Shown here in pieces: positions 1-11,005 of a DNA stretch of 64,000 nt. Source of the DNA: Novipirellula galeiformis. GTDB taxonomy: Bacteria > Planctomycetota > Planctomycetia > Pirellulales > Pirellulaceae. Below the pieces are notes generated by a model. That model was not told where the DNA came from, ran no database searches, and saw only the letters and a list, made by a program, of their open reading frames with translations. Location: contig NZ_SJPT01000012.1 of assembly GCF_007860095.1 (NCBI RefSeq), forward strand, positions 1 through 64,000, given 5' to 3'. Positions within the stretch are counted from its first letter, which is position 1, and every line of letters starts with the position of its first letter. The translations under genes were made by a program, and so were the position numbers.

Positions 1-2262
<2,262 letters not shown>

Positions 2263-2390
2263 CGATATCCCGCACTCATGTTCTATAGGGATACATGGCT
2301 TCGACGAAGTTTAAGAAAACTCTTTCAGATACAATAACAGCTACCAAACAACTCGGCGCACTTGCGGTGAAATACCCGTAAGTGTGTCTT

Positions 2391-2498
2391 TCCGGCGACC
2401 ATATCAGAAAGGTCATACCTGTTCCCATCCCGAACACAGAAGTCAAGCTTTCTGAGCCGATGATAGTGCATACCAGCGTGAAAGTAGGTATTGCCGGA
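2391..2498 (+). rRNA. rrf: 5S ribosomal RNA
   Basis: About 108-nt 5S gene, 130 bases downstream of the 23S 3' end. It has the conserved CCCATCCCGAACACAGAAGTC loop region (about 2424-2444), and the ends TCCGGCGACC and TTGCCGGA pair as helix I. The ends are estimated from that pairing. No tRNA lies between 23S and 5S or directly after 5S. Confidence 0.93.
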
Positions 2499-2505
2499 TT
2501 TTTAA

Positions 2506-2541
2506 AACTCTCTTGTAGCTTTGCTGCAAGAGAGTTTTTTT
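2506..2541 (+). terminator. Rho-independent terminator of the rRNA unit
   Basis: A 14-bp stem (AACTCTCTTGTAGC at 2506-2519 with GCTGCAAGAGAGTT at 2523-2536, one G-U pair) with a 3-nt loop, followed at once by a T-run to 2541. It lies right after 5S and closes the rRNA transcript. Confidence 0.93.
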
Positions 2542-2934
2542 ATGCGCCGACGGTAACGCTCCCGTTCCGTTTGCCTCGTGATATTTCACCCTCCCGGCTG
2601 GGACGGGAATTCCGCACCATGCGGCCCGGGATGGTGGGGAAACCAAGCTTGCACGATCCGCTTCTAACACAACGCCCCCACCCTGCTACGGCTTTATTTT
2701 GGGGTTTGGCGCTCGGGCGTTTTGGATTTGGAGGGGCGATGACATGAATCGCTGGCTCCACGGAGGCTGAAACGCTCTTGAATTCACGGTTTTCAGACTT
2801 CGGAAGGCCGGGTTGTGGCCCGAGTTGCCAAGCTTTGAGGCTTGGCGATACGATTTCAGAGGCGTCAGCCAGGCAAGTTCGTTATGCTTCAGGCAGGCTC
2901 GCGACTGAGTTGAATCCCTCAACAAGGTGTCTCC
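2542..2934. other. Intergenic, no gene recognised
   Basis: About 390 bases between the rRNA terminator and the next gene. It contains short GC-rich inverted motifs (for example around 2580-2630). The open frames here overlap each other on both strands and none has a family resemblance. Confidence 0.5.
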
Positions 2935-3669
2935 GTGGCTAAAATCAACGATTTTGACAACCTGTTTTCGTTGCTTGATGCGATCAAGGCGAATACCGAT
3001 GGTTGTGAAACGCTAGAGAGGGCGTCGGGGGCGATTGTCGATGTAATTTTTGCTGAATTCCAGCATTCGCTGGTGTTAACGAGGATGTTCGCCACGATCC
3101 CCTACGAAGGTTTGCCTCCACAGTATCAGCAATTCGTGGATAAATTGGCGAACGACGCGGGGGTTTCGAATCAGATTACGCCGCAAACGCCTGTTTTATC
3201 CTTGATCGCCTCTCGGGGAATTCAGTCCGCATGGAACGATCATCGCCGTTCCGAAGGGCATCTGGGGATTCCGCTCGTTTCGGGCGACTTTGTCAGTCGA
3301 GTTCCGATGATCGCTCGCTTATTGTCGGAGGTTGGGCTCGATTTGAGTTGGCTCGGTGGGGATGCTTCGGGGTTAGAGATCGATACCCTTTCGAAGCTGT
3401 CTGGGGTGTTTTACGTTGCCGATGCAGCCTCGGCGGTGGATAGCCAGGGGCGAAAGATCATTTCCGCCCAAGCATTTGTGCAAAGCAACCGCGTCAAATC
3501 GGTATTTGGTGTTGGAGGCGGTTTCGCGATTAGCAAAACGTTCCTAACGCTGCTGTTCTTCTGCAATGAGCGGGTCGAAAGGGCGAAAGCAATGCAGTTT
3601 TTGCCATTGATCAGCACCGTGAAAGCGCTCACCGCCGATGCGGCGGTGCATAAGAAGTTCTTTGATTGA
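2935..3669 (+). CDS. GAF/PAS-like sensor-domain protein (hypothetical)
   Basis: A 244-residue soluble protein with GTG start; GTG GCT follows a weak purine stretch and no upstream alternative looks better. No signal peptide or membrane segment. The C-terminal half (FYVADAASAVDSQGRKI, VKSVFGVGGGFAI, then LTLLFFCNERVERAKA and a terminal helix) resembles the GAF-like input domain seen upstream of some histidine kinases and cyclases, but no kinase, cyclase or HTH output domain follows before the stop. It may be a stand-alone sensor that signals through a partner. The family resemblance is from memory; the sensor role is inference. It is isolated, with a convergent gene downstream. Confidence 0.75.
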   Translation: MAKINDFDNLFSLLDAIKANTDGCETLERASGAIVDVIFAEFQHSLVLTRMFATIPYEGLPPQYQQFVDKLANDAGVSNQITPQTPVLSLIASRGIQSAWNDHRRSEGHLGIPLVSGDFVSRVPMIARLLSEVGLDLSWLGGDASGLEIDTLSKLSGVFYVADAASAVDSQGRKIISAQAFVQSNRVKSVFGVGGGFAISKTFLTLLFFCNERVERAKAMQFLPLISTVKALTADAAVHKKFFD

Positions 3670-3847
3670 TGCGCTCGATTATCGTAACGGCAGACCCAGC
3701 GGGGGCAGCGATCATCGAGACCCTCATCGCGATCACGATTTGAGCAGGTCGTGATGGCGAGAAGTGAGCGTGGATCACGCCACCATCGAGACCGACGAAG
3801 GCCACCGTTGGCACGGTGGCGTTAATCGCGCGGAGTTCGGTTTTCGC

Positions 3848-5251
3848 TTAGGGAGCGGACAATCGGTCAAGGATGTTGCGCGTGATTCGGACGACGTTTG
3901 GATCGTTACCTGCCAGTCCGTGGGCCCAATCGGTTGTTCCGGCACTGACCACCGTGCCTCCACGGGTGTAGGTTCCGAACACTGCATTTCCAACACGATC
4001 TGTGGGAAAGCGGTCGTACCAGAAGCAATCGCCGGGCGCCCAGCGTGCCGGGCAGGTTGCCAGGATGGTGAACGATTCGGGGGTACCATCACGGTGCGTT
4101 GCAAAGGGCAATCCATCGGCCCACTCGATTTCGCAGCCATCGCATTCGTAACCGACGATCGAGTGTTCGCCTCCGAATTGGTCTTCGCGTTTGAGGTCGG
4201 TCCCTTCAAACAGCCAATGCTCGGGGCGGTGAACTCGAAAGGCTCCGGATCCATCCATGAATTGACCGTGGCTGCGATGATAGCCGCCCCACAGGAAACC
4301 AAGTCCCGTCAGTTCGTTTTCGGGGCGTCCAATTAGGTGATGGCTCCACGCGGTGCTCAGCAGTTTGTGGTCGCTTGTGCGATAGAGAGGGTCGCTATTG
4401 AAGGATTGTTTCCAGCAGGTTAACGCTCGGCCGTTGTCTTCGCTACGAACTTGCCAACAACAGGTGTTGCCGGTCAGAAAAGCGACGTTGCCGCCATCGG
4501 TGATGTATTGCTCAAGGTGATCTCGCATCGGCGAGGACCAATATTCATCATGGCCGACACTAAGCACTAAATTGTACTGTTTGAGGATTTCGGGGTGAAA
4601 TTCCAGGTCGCAATTGGATGCGTAGTCGAGCGTATAACCATTTTGCTCGGCCCATTTTACAAACGGCAATTCCCATTTACTAAAAAGTGAGTTGAGGGGA
4701 CGGTCAAACGAAACGCGGTGCCCTTGAATCCCATCCCGGTCGTGATAACCGTACAAGCTGTGCCCGCCCCAGTTGGTGTAGGCGTTGTAGGTGTTGGTCC
4801 CCAATTCCAATAAAATCTTGGTGTTTTTTCCCGCTTCTGCCGAACGGACGATGAAAAACAGGCTGCTGCGAGCTGGCTTTTCGCCGTCGTTTAGCGTCAA
4901 CGTTGCCTCGTAGTAGCCGCTGGCCCAATCCGGAGGGACCGTGATTGTCAGCGCGGCCGGCCAATTGCACCCATGCGACGAGGCGCGATCGGGGATGGGG
5001 TGAGTGGCACAGGCGATTTGTGATTTCTCGAGCACCTTGGTTCGCTCGGCTCCCACCCGCTCGACCCGCATATCAAAAGCGTCGCCGCTGGCCGAAACGT
5101 GAAACGAAATCTCTTCTCCCGCAGCGACGCTGACTTGATTTGCATACCCCAATACAAAGGGAGCGGCGGGTTGGACCTGATCCGCCCCCGCTCGCGCTGC
5201 TCCGATAGCAACGAAGATGCAGATACTAGTGACAAGACCGTTTAATTTCAT
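3848..5251 (-). CDS. Secreted N,N-dimethylformamidase large-subunit-like protein
   Basis: A 467-residue protein. The start is placed at 5251, where ATG precedes a clear signal peptide (positive start, hydrophobic stretch about residues 5-18, Ala-rich cleavage region) and AGAGG lies about 8 bases upstream; the frame stays open 139 codons further upstream but that part does not look coding. An N-terminal beta-sandwich-like part is followed from about residue 135 by the conserved C-terminal region of DMFase large subunits, with LELGTNTYNAYTNWGG, SVGHDEYWS and LTGNTCCWQ. In DMFase this region carries a mononuclear iron held by two Tyr and one Glu; candidate Tyr are visible but I cannot assign the ligands. 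No small subunit is adjacent. Planctomycete homologues may act on other amides or on glycans; the substrate is unknown. Confidence 0.82.
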   Translation of the reverse strand: MKLNGLVTSICIFVAIGAARAGADQVQPAAPFVLGYANQVSVAAGEEISFHVSASGDAFDMRVERVGAERTKVLEKSQIACATHPIPDRASSHGCNWPAALTITVPPDWASGYYEATLTLNDGEKPARSSLFFIVRSAEAGKNTKILLELGTNTYNAYTNWGGHSLYGYHDRDGIQGHRVSFDRPLNSLFSKWELPFVKWAEQNGYTLDYASNCDLEFHPEILKQYNLVLSVGHDEYWSSPMRDHLEQYITDGGNVAFLTGNTCCWQVRSEDNGRALTCWKQSFNSDPLYRTSDHKLLSTAWSHHLIGRPENELTGLGFLWGGYHRSHGQFMDGSGAFRVHRPEHWLFEGTDLKREDQFGGEHSIVGYECDGCEIEWADGLPFATHRDGTPESFTILATCPARWAPGDCFWYDRFPTDRVGNAVFGTYTRGGTVVSAGTTDWAHGLAGNDPNVVRITRNILDRLSAP

Positions 5252-5715
5252 GGGTAACCTCTGGGGGTGGAGCGAAGTTGTTCGTCGTGTTGGAGTCGCA
5301 ATAGCGAACGATTGTATGCAATGTTGGCCCACTTTCCCATTTATGAGCTTGGGATTCACTCTCAACTGGGCGATTTCCGAGTGAGCGTGGCGAATGGATG
5401 TCGCGGGTTCGGTGATATTGCGATTCAATGTGGCACCGAATCCTGAATCCTGCCGCCAGGGATGAGGCTGGACAGTTTCCTGCAGTTCGTTAGATTGCCT
5501 CAGGTTAAATCGCGTTGGGGGAGAGATTGGTGTCGTGATGAAGGGCGACCGGGATGCAAGATCCCGTTTCTGATTCGCGGCGGCAGAACGTGGTCGTAAA
5601 CGAATGCTCCGATCCGCACGCAGGCCGTTGCAAACCGGTTTACCGATTCGCCCTCCCCGTCTGAACATCTACTAAATCTTAGCGAGTGCGGTTTCGGTCC
5701 ATGTAATCAGCGAAC
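5252..5715. other. Intergenic between divergent genes, no gene recognised
   Basis: A 464-base gap between the divergently read DMFase-like gene and truD. It must hold both promoters. I see no convincing hairpin, repeat or coding stretch; the frame open upstream of the DMFase-like start lacks any domain. Confidence 0.4.
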
Positions 5716-5790
5716 ATGGACGCTGTGCTCTTCTCAAAAAAAGTAAGTGGTGGCGGCCCGATGATGGCAGCCCGAGAGGTCCTCGAAGGA

Positions 5791-6813
5791 ATGAACCCTA
5801 TCCATCCCCCACGCTTGCTTGGGAGTTCGCTTGGTCCGGCGCTCTTTAAGTCTCGTCCTGAGGACTTTCAAGTCGAAGAAATCCTGGGTTTTGAGCCATC
5901 CGGCGAGGGGGAGCATTGCCTCGTTTGGGTCGAGAAAACGGATCGTAATAGTAACGACATTGCGACGGAACTCGCGAACAAGCTTGGGATTCGCAAACGG
6001 CTTGTTAGCCATTGTGGGTTAAAGGATCGGAACGCGGTGACGCGGCAATGGTTCAGTTTGCACATACCAGGCCAGCCATCCCCGGTGGCCGAAGATCTCG
6101 CGATCGAGGGAGTACGTGTTTTGAAGGTCACCCGCAACCTGCGGAAACTTCACCGCGGCTCACACGACGGAAATCGCTTTCTGATTCGTTTGCGCGAATG
6201 TGGCTTTTCCAAAACCGCCGCTGCGGAACGTTGGCAAGCGATCTTGGATCGTGGGGTGCCGAACTATTTTGGGCCGCAGCGTTTCGGGCGTGATGGCGGC
6301 AATATTGAACAAGCGAGGCGTTTTATGGCCGGTGAACTCGACGTTCGCGATCGCACGCTGCGGGGGATCCTGATTTCCGCAGCGCGCAGTTTCCTGTTCA
6401 ATGCCTGTGTCGCGCAGCGCGTTCAGCTTGGCAACTGGGAAACCCCACTCGATGGCGAGGTTTTTGGCTTCGCCTATAACAAGAGCCTTGTGCTGCCAAA
6501 CAACCTTCACGGCGATGAATCGGATCGTGTGAAAAACGGGACGCTTGAATTGACCGCTCCGTTGTGGGGCGAGGGCGACTTGCTGAGCCAGAGAGAAGTG
6601 CAGACGCTCGAGCAGGATGTGGTCCAACGTTTTCCGGAGATGCTCGCAGGTCTGGCTCAATTTAATCTGCGGCAAGAGCGCCGAGTGATCCGCTTGAAAC
6701 CGCAATCAGCCACCTTCGACTGGGAAACCGACTCCACGCTTGTGCTGAGTTTCGATCTTCCCAAAGGGACCTACGCGACGACATTACTGCGAGAGTTAGC
6801 CGATCTGGCTTGA
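5791..6813 (+). CDS. truD: tRNA pseudouridine(13) synthase TruD
   Basis: Converts U13 of certain tRNAs to pseudouridine. The sequence carries the TruD signatures: PEDFQVEEILGFEPSGEGEH near the N-terminus, the catalytic-Asp motif GLKDRNAVTRQW, NYFGPQRFG, and the C-terminal PKGTYATTLLREL. At about 340 residues the length is typical. The start is uncertain: in-frame ATGs lie at 5716, 5761, 5764 and 5791; the last is nearest to where family members begin and has GAGAGG upstream, so I chose it. Monocistronic, with a repeat fragment in the downstream gap. Confidence 0.93.
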   Translation: MNPIHPPRLLGSSLGPALFKSRPEDFQVEEILGFEPSGEGEHCLVWVEKTDRNSNDIATELANKLGIRKRLVSHCGLKDRNAVTRQWFSLHIPGQPSPVAEDLAIEGVRVLKVTRNLRKLHRGSHDGNRFLIRLRECGFSKTAAAERWQAILDRGVPNYFGPQRFGRDGGNIEQARRFMAGELDVRDRTLRGILISAARSFLFNACVAQRVQLGNWETPLDGEVFGFAYNKSLVLPNNLHGDESDRVKNGTLELTAPLWGEGDLLSQREVQTLEQDVVQRFPEMLAGLAQFNLRQERRVIRLKPQSATFDWETDSTLVLSFDLPKGTYATTLLRELADLA

Positions 6814-6891
6814 TCGGCGGGGCGTCTAAGCAGGATTCTTTCTTGAAAATTAGCCGCATGGCGTTCGCCAATGCTGCTAAATCGGAAATCA

Positions 6892-6917
6892 TAACCCGAA
6901 GTGTTAGCGAGGGACCG
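6892..6917 (+). repeat. Partial copy of dispersed CCCGAAG..GCGAGGGACCG repeat
   Basis: TAACCCGAAGTGTTAGCGAG followed by GGACCG. It matches the copy at 58231-58256 with two differences and, as part of longer palindromic elements, the copies near 44505 and 47705. It lies between the convergent truD and kptA-like genes. Confidence 0.75.
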
Positions 6918-7012
6918 GGGCCGGAGAGGTGTTCCCTGGCTGGCGTATCGGGTAATGGAAAACCACGCCACTTTGAAGCTCGCCCAGGCAACCCGTTGGC
7001 GAGAAACTCGCT

Positions 7013-7249
7013 CTAGGTGACACGGATCCGCAGTCCATCGTCGCTCAACGCGTAGCGATTTTCGCCGTTCGAAGCGACGACTTCATGGAGTTGGGCGTGC
7101 GTGATCGATTTGCCATGAAGGTTAGCGTTTTTGATCAACTCATCAATATTCAGCCAGCCTTCGGGATCAAGCTGCATCCCGATCGCTTCGGGATGGTGCC
7201 GCAGGATGAAGGTTAAGTATTTGCTGATTTTGGTGAGTCGTTTGTTCAT
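7013..7249 (-). CDS. kptA: KptA/Tpt1 RNA 2'-phosphotransferase N-terminal domain only
   Basis: A 78-residue protein matching just the N-terminal winged-helix half of KptA: LTKISKYLTFILRHHPEAIG, LDPEGWLNIDEL, then RYALSDDGLRIRV. Family members run to about 180 residues and continue with a QGHS motif and an ADP-ribosyltransferase-like NAD-binding domain; here a stop codon falls exactly where that half should begin, and no remnant is readable in the following 200 bases. The N-terminal Arg-His pair of the active site is present; the C-terminal catalytic Arg is missing. It could be a decayed gene or a stand-alone RNA-binding domain. Activity of the full enzyme is not expected. Confidence 0.85.
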   Translation of the reverse strand: MNKRLTKISKYLTFILRHHPEAIGMQLDPEGWLNIDELIKNANLHGKSITHAQLHEVVASNGENRYALSDDGLRIRVT

Positions 7250-7327
7250 TCTTGCAGCTTAGCTCAAACCGCGATTCAAGTCTGGGCCATCCCCCCGATG
7301 GTGGATGTTAAGTAGAGGCCGTTCCTC

Positions 7328-7681
7328 TTACCGTTTGCGGGCCTTATTCCAGAAGTCGTGCAAGGGATTCTCGCTCAAAGGGGCGTCATTTTCGCTGTGT
7401 TGATCCGCGTCGTGATGGATCTCGTCGTGGTCCCCGGACGCGGAGCGTCGCTTGTTGTGGCGAACGGATTTCAAATAGAGCCGTTCGACCTTGCTGCGGG
7501 CCCACTCGGTTTTGCGAAGAAATTTGAGGCTCGACTTGATGCTGGGGTTATCCGTAAAGCAGCGAATGGGGATTCGGTCGCCCAAACCTTCCCATCCGTA
7601 CTGTTGGACCAAGTCCTCTAGTAATGCCGCAAGCGTAACGCCGTGGAGTGGATTGTTAGGTTGGGTGGGGGGCGTGGTCAT
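7328..7681 (-). CDS. VF530/DUF2132 family protein
   Basis: A small cytoplasmic protein of 117 residues. The core [30 protein letters not shown] and [18 protein letters not shown] is the DUF2132 (VF530) fold, which has been proposed to bind DNA. After the core it carries an unusual charged tail of about 50 residues rich in His, Asp and Lys ([15 protein letters not shown]). The start is taken at the ATG before [13 protein letters not shown]; a TTG 13 codons upstream is possible. Reads in the same direction as the KptA fragment, about 80 bases away. Confidence 0.88.
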   Translation of the reverse strand: MTTPPTQPNNPLHGVTLAALLEDLVQQYGWEGLGDRIPIRCFTDNPSIKSSLKFLRKTEWARSKVERLYLKSVRHNKRRSASGDHDEIHHDADQHSENDAPLSENPLHDFWNKARKR

Positions 7682-7909
7682 AACGGGGAGCGGCTTTGGA
7701 TGTGACTGCGGAAATAGCAATACGGCAATAAAAACAGAGCCGGACAGATGTATCCGACATAGGCGGGCGGAAATTTCGCCTCACCGTGGCTCGCTTTCCT
7801 GGCGAGCGACTCTCAACGAGTTCAAGTATGACTTGTTTTTTGTACGAGTGAGACACCCCGATGGATTCCCGCTGGGTGTCAGACGGCCCTGACTGCTCCA
7901 TCACCGATC

Positions 7910-9136
7910 ATGGCAATCCGATTGCCGCCTTGTTCGGCGAACGGCATTCAACGCAACTCGGCGGTCGTTAGATTATCATGGAGCCTGTCGCATACGCGCT
8001 CTCGTCTCTCGGTCGAAATCTTATCTCACGGGATCGATTCCATCTCTCCAAAGCTGACTCAAGTGTTGATTCACGCATCGGTTTTGCCGCTCGGTGCTTT
8101 GCTGCTCGCGTTTTCTTTCGCGACGATGGCATTTGCGACTCCCGATGCAGCCCCGTTTGGTGGACGAAAGGTCTTGATTCTGATGGGCGCCAAGATGGAA
8201 AACAGTGGCACGCCGGAGCAGTTGGCCGCTTACGAGGCGGACTACGCGAAACTCGATCTCAACCAGGATGGTTTTGTCAATGCAGCGGAATTCGCAAAGC
8301 ATGGCAATGAACTTACGCGTCAGGCCGGGCATCTCGTTTTGGACCGCGAGGTGGGAGGCCTTGTGTTCAAGGACGAATTTCTTCTCGACCGAGTGATCAA
8401 TGCCGAGGCAAAGGAGTTCTTTCAACGTATCGACAACGATGGCAACGCCCAAATCCACCAGCACGAATTCCTCGCCGGCTCGTCGCTCGCTGATCCCGAA
8501 TTAGCCGGACGCGTCTTCAACGGCTTTGATGCCAATGGTGACTTGACCCTCTCGGTCACAGAATTTCTGAGCGTGTGGAGTCGATGGGCGAGAGAGGCTC
8601 CCATCGAGGCTCGCTTGATCGCGATCGAGCAGACTTACACGCTGCCCAAAGAATGGCAAAGCGACGCCTTTCGCAAACGGATCATCGAAGAGGAGCAAAG
8701 TGAAAATCTTCCCGCGTCGCCGAAGGTCAAATTGGTCTTGGAGCTCCACAACACCAGTGACGAGCCCATCATGATTTCTCCGGGCGGAGGCATCGACGAA
8801 CCGGAGTTGACGGTTCAGGGACCAGGGCTCGTTGCGCCCGATCGTCTGAGGTCGTTTTCGGGAACGTCCTCAGGATCGACCCCTCAGCCTGTGATTCGTC
8901 CGGGAAAACGCTTTCGCATTGCGATCGGTTCTCTCAATCCGGGCGAGTTCAGCCTCGACAATGTGTACTGGACTCAAGCGGGAGAGTACACGATCACCGC
9001 GAGCTATCCGGTTTGGATGAATCTTGCTCCACATTTGCCACAACTTTTTAAAAATCAACCGGTTCCTAAGGGACTTCCGATCAAGTTCATCGTCACGTCG
9101 TCGGCGTGCCGGGTGAAGGTGGTCGCGGAACCGTAG
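7910..9136 (+). CDS. Secreted EF-hand protein
   Basis: Up to 408 residues. Three EF-hand calcium loops are visible: DLNQDGFVNAAEF (about 115-127), DNDGNAQIHQHEF (about 175-187) and DANGDLTLSVTEF (about 207-219). A hydrophobic stretch ending ATMAFA (about residues 56-78) reads as a signal peptide, so the true start may be the GTG at 8063 or TTG at 8066 rather than the ATG at 7910. The C-terminal half (LVLELHNTSDEPIMISPGGG, then GEYTITASYPVW) looks like a beta-sandwich domain. Probably a calcium-binding periplasmic or cell-surface protein; partner unknown. Confidence 0.85.
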   Translation: MAIRLPPCSANGIQRNSAVVRLSWSLSHTRSRLSVEILSHGIDSISPKLTQVLIHASVLPLGALLLAFSFATMAFATPDAAPFGGRKVLILMGAKMENSGTPEQLAAYEADYAKLDLNQDGFVNAAEFAKHGNELTRQAGHLVLDREVGGLVFKDEFLLDRVINAEAKEFFQRIDNDGNAQIHQHEFLAGSSLADPELAGRVFNGFDANGDLTLSVTEFLSVWSRWAREAPIEARLIAIEQTYTLPKEWQSDAFRKRIIEEEQSENLPASPKVKLVLELHNTSDEPIMISPGGGIDEPELTVQGPGLVAPDRLRSFSGTSSGSTPQPVIRPGKRFRIAIGSLNPGEFSLDNVYWTQAGEYTITASYPVWMNLAPHLPQLFKNQPVPKGLPIKFIVTSSACRVKVVAEP

Positions 9137-9160
9137 CACTGCTTGGCGGGTCGGGTTTTC

Positions 9161-9673
9161 TTAACGCTGTTTTTCGCGTTCGGCTTTACGAGCGGGGAAA
9201 TCGACGACCACTAACTTTTGATTCGGTTGATCCCAAGCGTACTCTTGATAATAGGGCAGCATCGGCAGCCGAATCCCGTCGGGTTGATCTGGCTTGATGA
9301 TTTCGGCCATGAAGACTTCGTAAGTGAGCGGCTTGGGATCGCTGATACTTTGTGCATTACGAAGCTGAATGGCCTGTTCCACGCCCATACCGCCAATCTT
9401 GGCGACCGAGGTTCGATAGGCATCGGCGCTTGCCATCAAAGGGTTCTTTGCTTCAATTTTAGTGCTTGCCAGGACCGCGCCATCGTTGGTCGCTTGTTCG
9501 AGCGAGAGCACGTTTTGAGTCGTCTTGCCGACCGTTTCGCGGGGAGTCGCCTCATCGGCGGTGACGCCCGGGGTTGATGAGTCGTTTTTTTCAGCCGGTT
9601 GAGAGGCGGGGACGCAGCCGGTCGCTGCCACCAAGAGAAGCAGAAGGCTAACGCGGAAGGTGTTTCTCATCAT
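9161..9673 (-). CDS. Putative lipoprotein, function unknown
   Basis: A 170-residue protein with an N-terminal lipoprotein signal: short basic start, Leu-rich core, lipobox ATGC with the lipidated Cys at residue 20. The mature part begins with a Ser/Thr/Glu-rich linker and has no domain I recognise. Convergent with the EF-hand gene (24 bases apart). Exported and membrane-anchored by inference from the lipobox only. Confidence 0.75.
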   Translation of the reverse strand: MMRNTFRVSLLLLLVAATGCVPASQPAEKNDSSTPGVTADEATPRETVGKTTQNVLSLEQATNDGAVLASTKIEAKNPLMASADAYRTSVAKIGGMGVEQAIQLRNAQSISDPKPLTYEVFMAEIIKPDQPDGIRLPMLPYYQEYAWDQPNQKLVVVDFPARKAEREKQR

Positions 9674-9913
9674 TGAATACCTGAAGAAGAGTAGCCGCCA
9701 AGAGCGGAGTCATTGTTGGAAAGCCACATTGCGATGGGGGCCTCGCTAGCGCTGACATTGCAAGTCAACTCACTTTCGTGAATCACACGGTGGGACCGCA
9801 CGCGCAGGCGAGACGCGAAGTAGCTTTCCAACAAATTCTAAGATACAGCGTCATGAGTGACGCGACAACAAATACGAGACCACGGGTGACGGTGGCGTTT
9901 TTATCTTCGGGGC

Positions 9914-11005
9914 TTACTTCAAGGCGCGACGTAGCACGCGCAAAAAGTTGCCGTGAAAGATTGCGGACAAATCATCGTCGCTGTAGCCGCGATCGGTGAG
10001 GATCGAATCGAGCGATTGTAGGTCTGCGATCGTATCCAGATCACTCGGCGATTGCTCGCGACCAAAGGCACCGTCCAAATCGCTACCAATCCCACAATGT
10101 CGCGTGTTTCCGGCAAGTTGACAAATATGATCGATGTGATCTGCGATGTGCTGCATCGTGACACCGATGGACTCGGGGGTCGATTCGCCGCGGATAAATC
10201 CTGGGACCACCATCCACACGTCGAAGGCCGCCCCGAGGACGGCGTCGCGATCGATCAGTGCTTTGATTTGCCGGTCGCTGAATTGGCGGACATCATCCAC
10301 CAGCGCGCGGCAATTCTGATGACTGGCCCAGATTGGCCCCTCGTAGATTTCAATCGCTTGCCAAAAACAAGGTTCGTTCAAATGGGTGACGTCCAAGATC
10401 ATCCCCAGTTGGTCCATGGTTCGCACCAATTCGATTCCCTCGGGAGGAAACTCTCCGAGCGCGTCATGCCCCATCGCATAGCGACCGATCCCGTAATGCG
10501 CCGGGCCTAACGCTCGCAAACCGTAATCCCAAGCCTGTTTCAAGTGGTCGAGCGTGACGATGGAATCGGAGCCTTCGAGACTCAAAATATACCCGATCGG
10601 CTCGTTCCGCTCTGCCGCAGCAACGGGGTCGGACCAGCGAAGCAGGTGAGATTCGAGTGCGTTGCGGTCGCGGATTTGCACCATTTCGCCGAGACGTTCC
10701 ATCTCGCGGTACCAAGCCAATTGCCCCTGAGTCATCGCCCATGCTTGGGAAGGCGACTCCCAATTGGCGACAAACGACCGCGGCTTCATGCAGCCCCCGA
10801 TTTGAGTCGCCACGCACAACCCAATCCCTCCGCGACGCATCTCGGGAAAGGAAACCGTGCCGCCGGCTTGGCCATTCAACCGCTGGGGAATGGCTCGCTC
10901 TGCCTCACGAATCTGAGCGACTGACTTACGGAGGTCGCGATTCCATTCCAATGCGTTAAGGCTGAGGTCAAGATGCGCATCAAAGATCATTTTCATTTCA
11001 AGCAT
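9914..11005 (-). CDS. Membrane dipeptidase-like metallopeptidase (M19)
   Basis: About 363 residues of the renal-dipeptidase family, zinc enzymes that cleave dipeptides. Visible motifs: IFDAHLDLS at the start (HxD metal ligands), VTLDHLKQAWDYGLRALGPAHYGIG, MILDVTHLNE, ASHQNCRALVDDVRQFSD and GIGSDLDGAFG. No signal peptide, so probably cytoplasmic. It overlaps or abuts the end of the upstream MFS gene: ATG at 11005 overlaps by 8 bases and ATGs at 10996 and 10990 are alternatives. This points to a coupled uptake-plus-hydrolysis pair, perhaps for peptides or peptide-like compounds; the actual substrate is unknown. Confidence 0.9.
   Translation of the reverse strand: MLEMKMIFDAHLDLSLNALEWNRDLRKSVAQIREAERAIPQRLNGQAGGTVSFPEMRRGGIGLCVATQIGGCMKPRSFVANWESPSQAWAMTQGQLAWYREMERLGEMVQIRDRNALESHLLRWSDPVAAAERNEPIGYILSLEGSDSIVTLDHLKQAWDYGLRALGPAHYGIGRYAMGHDALGEFPPEGIELVRTMDQLGMILDVTHLNEPCFWQAIEIYEGPIWASHQNCRALVDDVRQFSDRQIKALIDRDAVLGAAFDVWMVVPGFIRGESTPESIGVTMQHIADHIDHICQLAGNTRHCGIGSDLDGAFGREQSPSDLDTIADLQSLDSILTDRGYSDDDLSAIFHGNFLRVLRRALK

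Noticed and set aside
3775-4336. Open frames antisense to and within the DMFase-like gene
   Set aside because: Mirror frames of a strongly supported gene, without domains.
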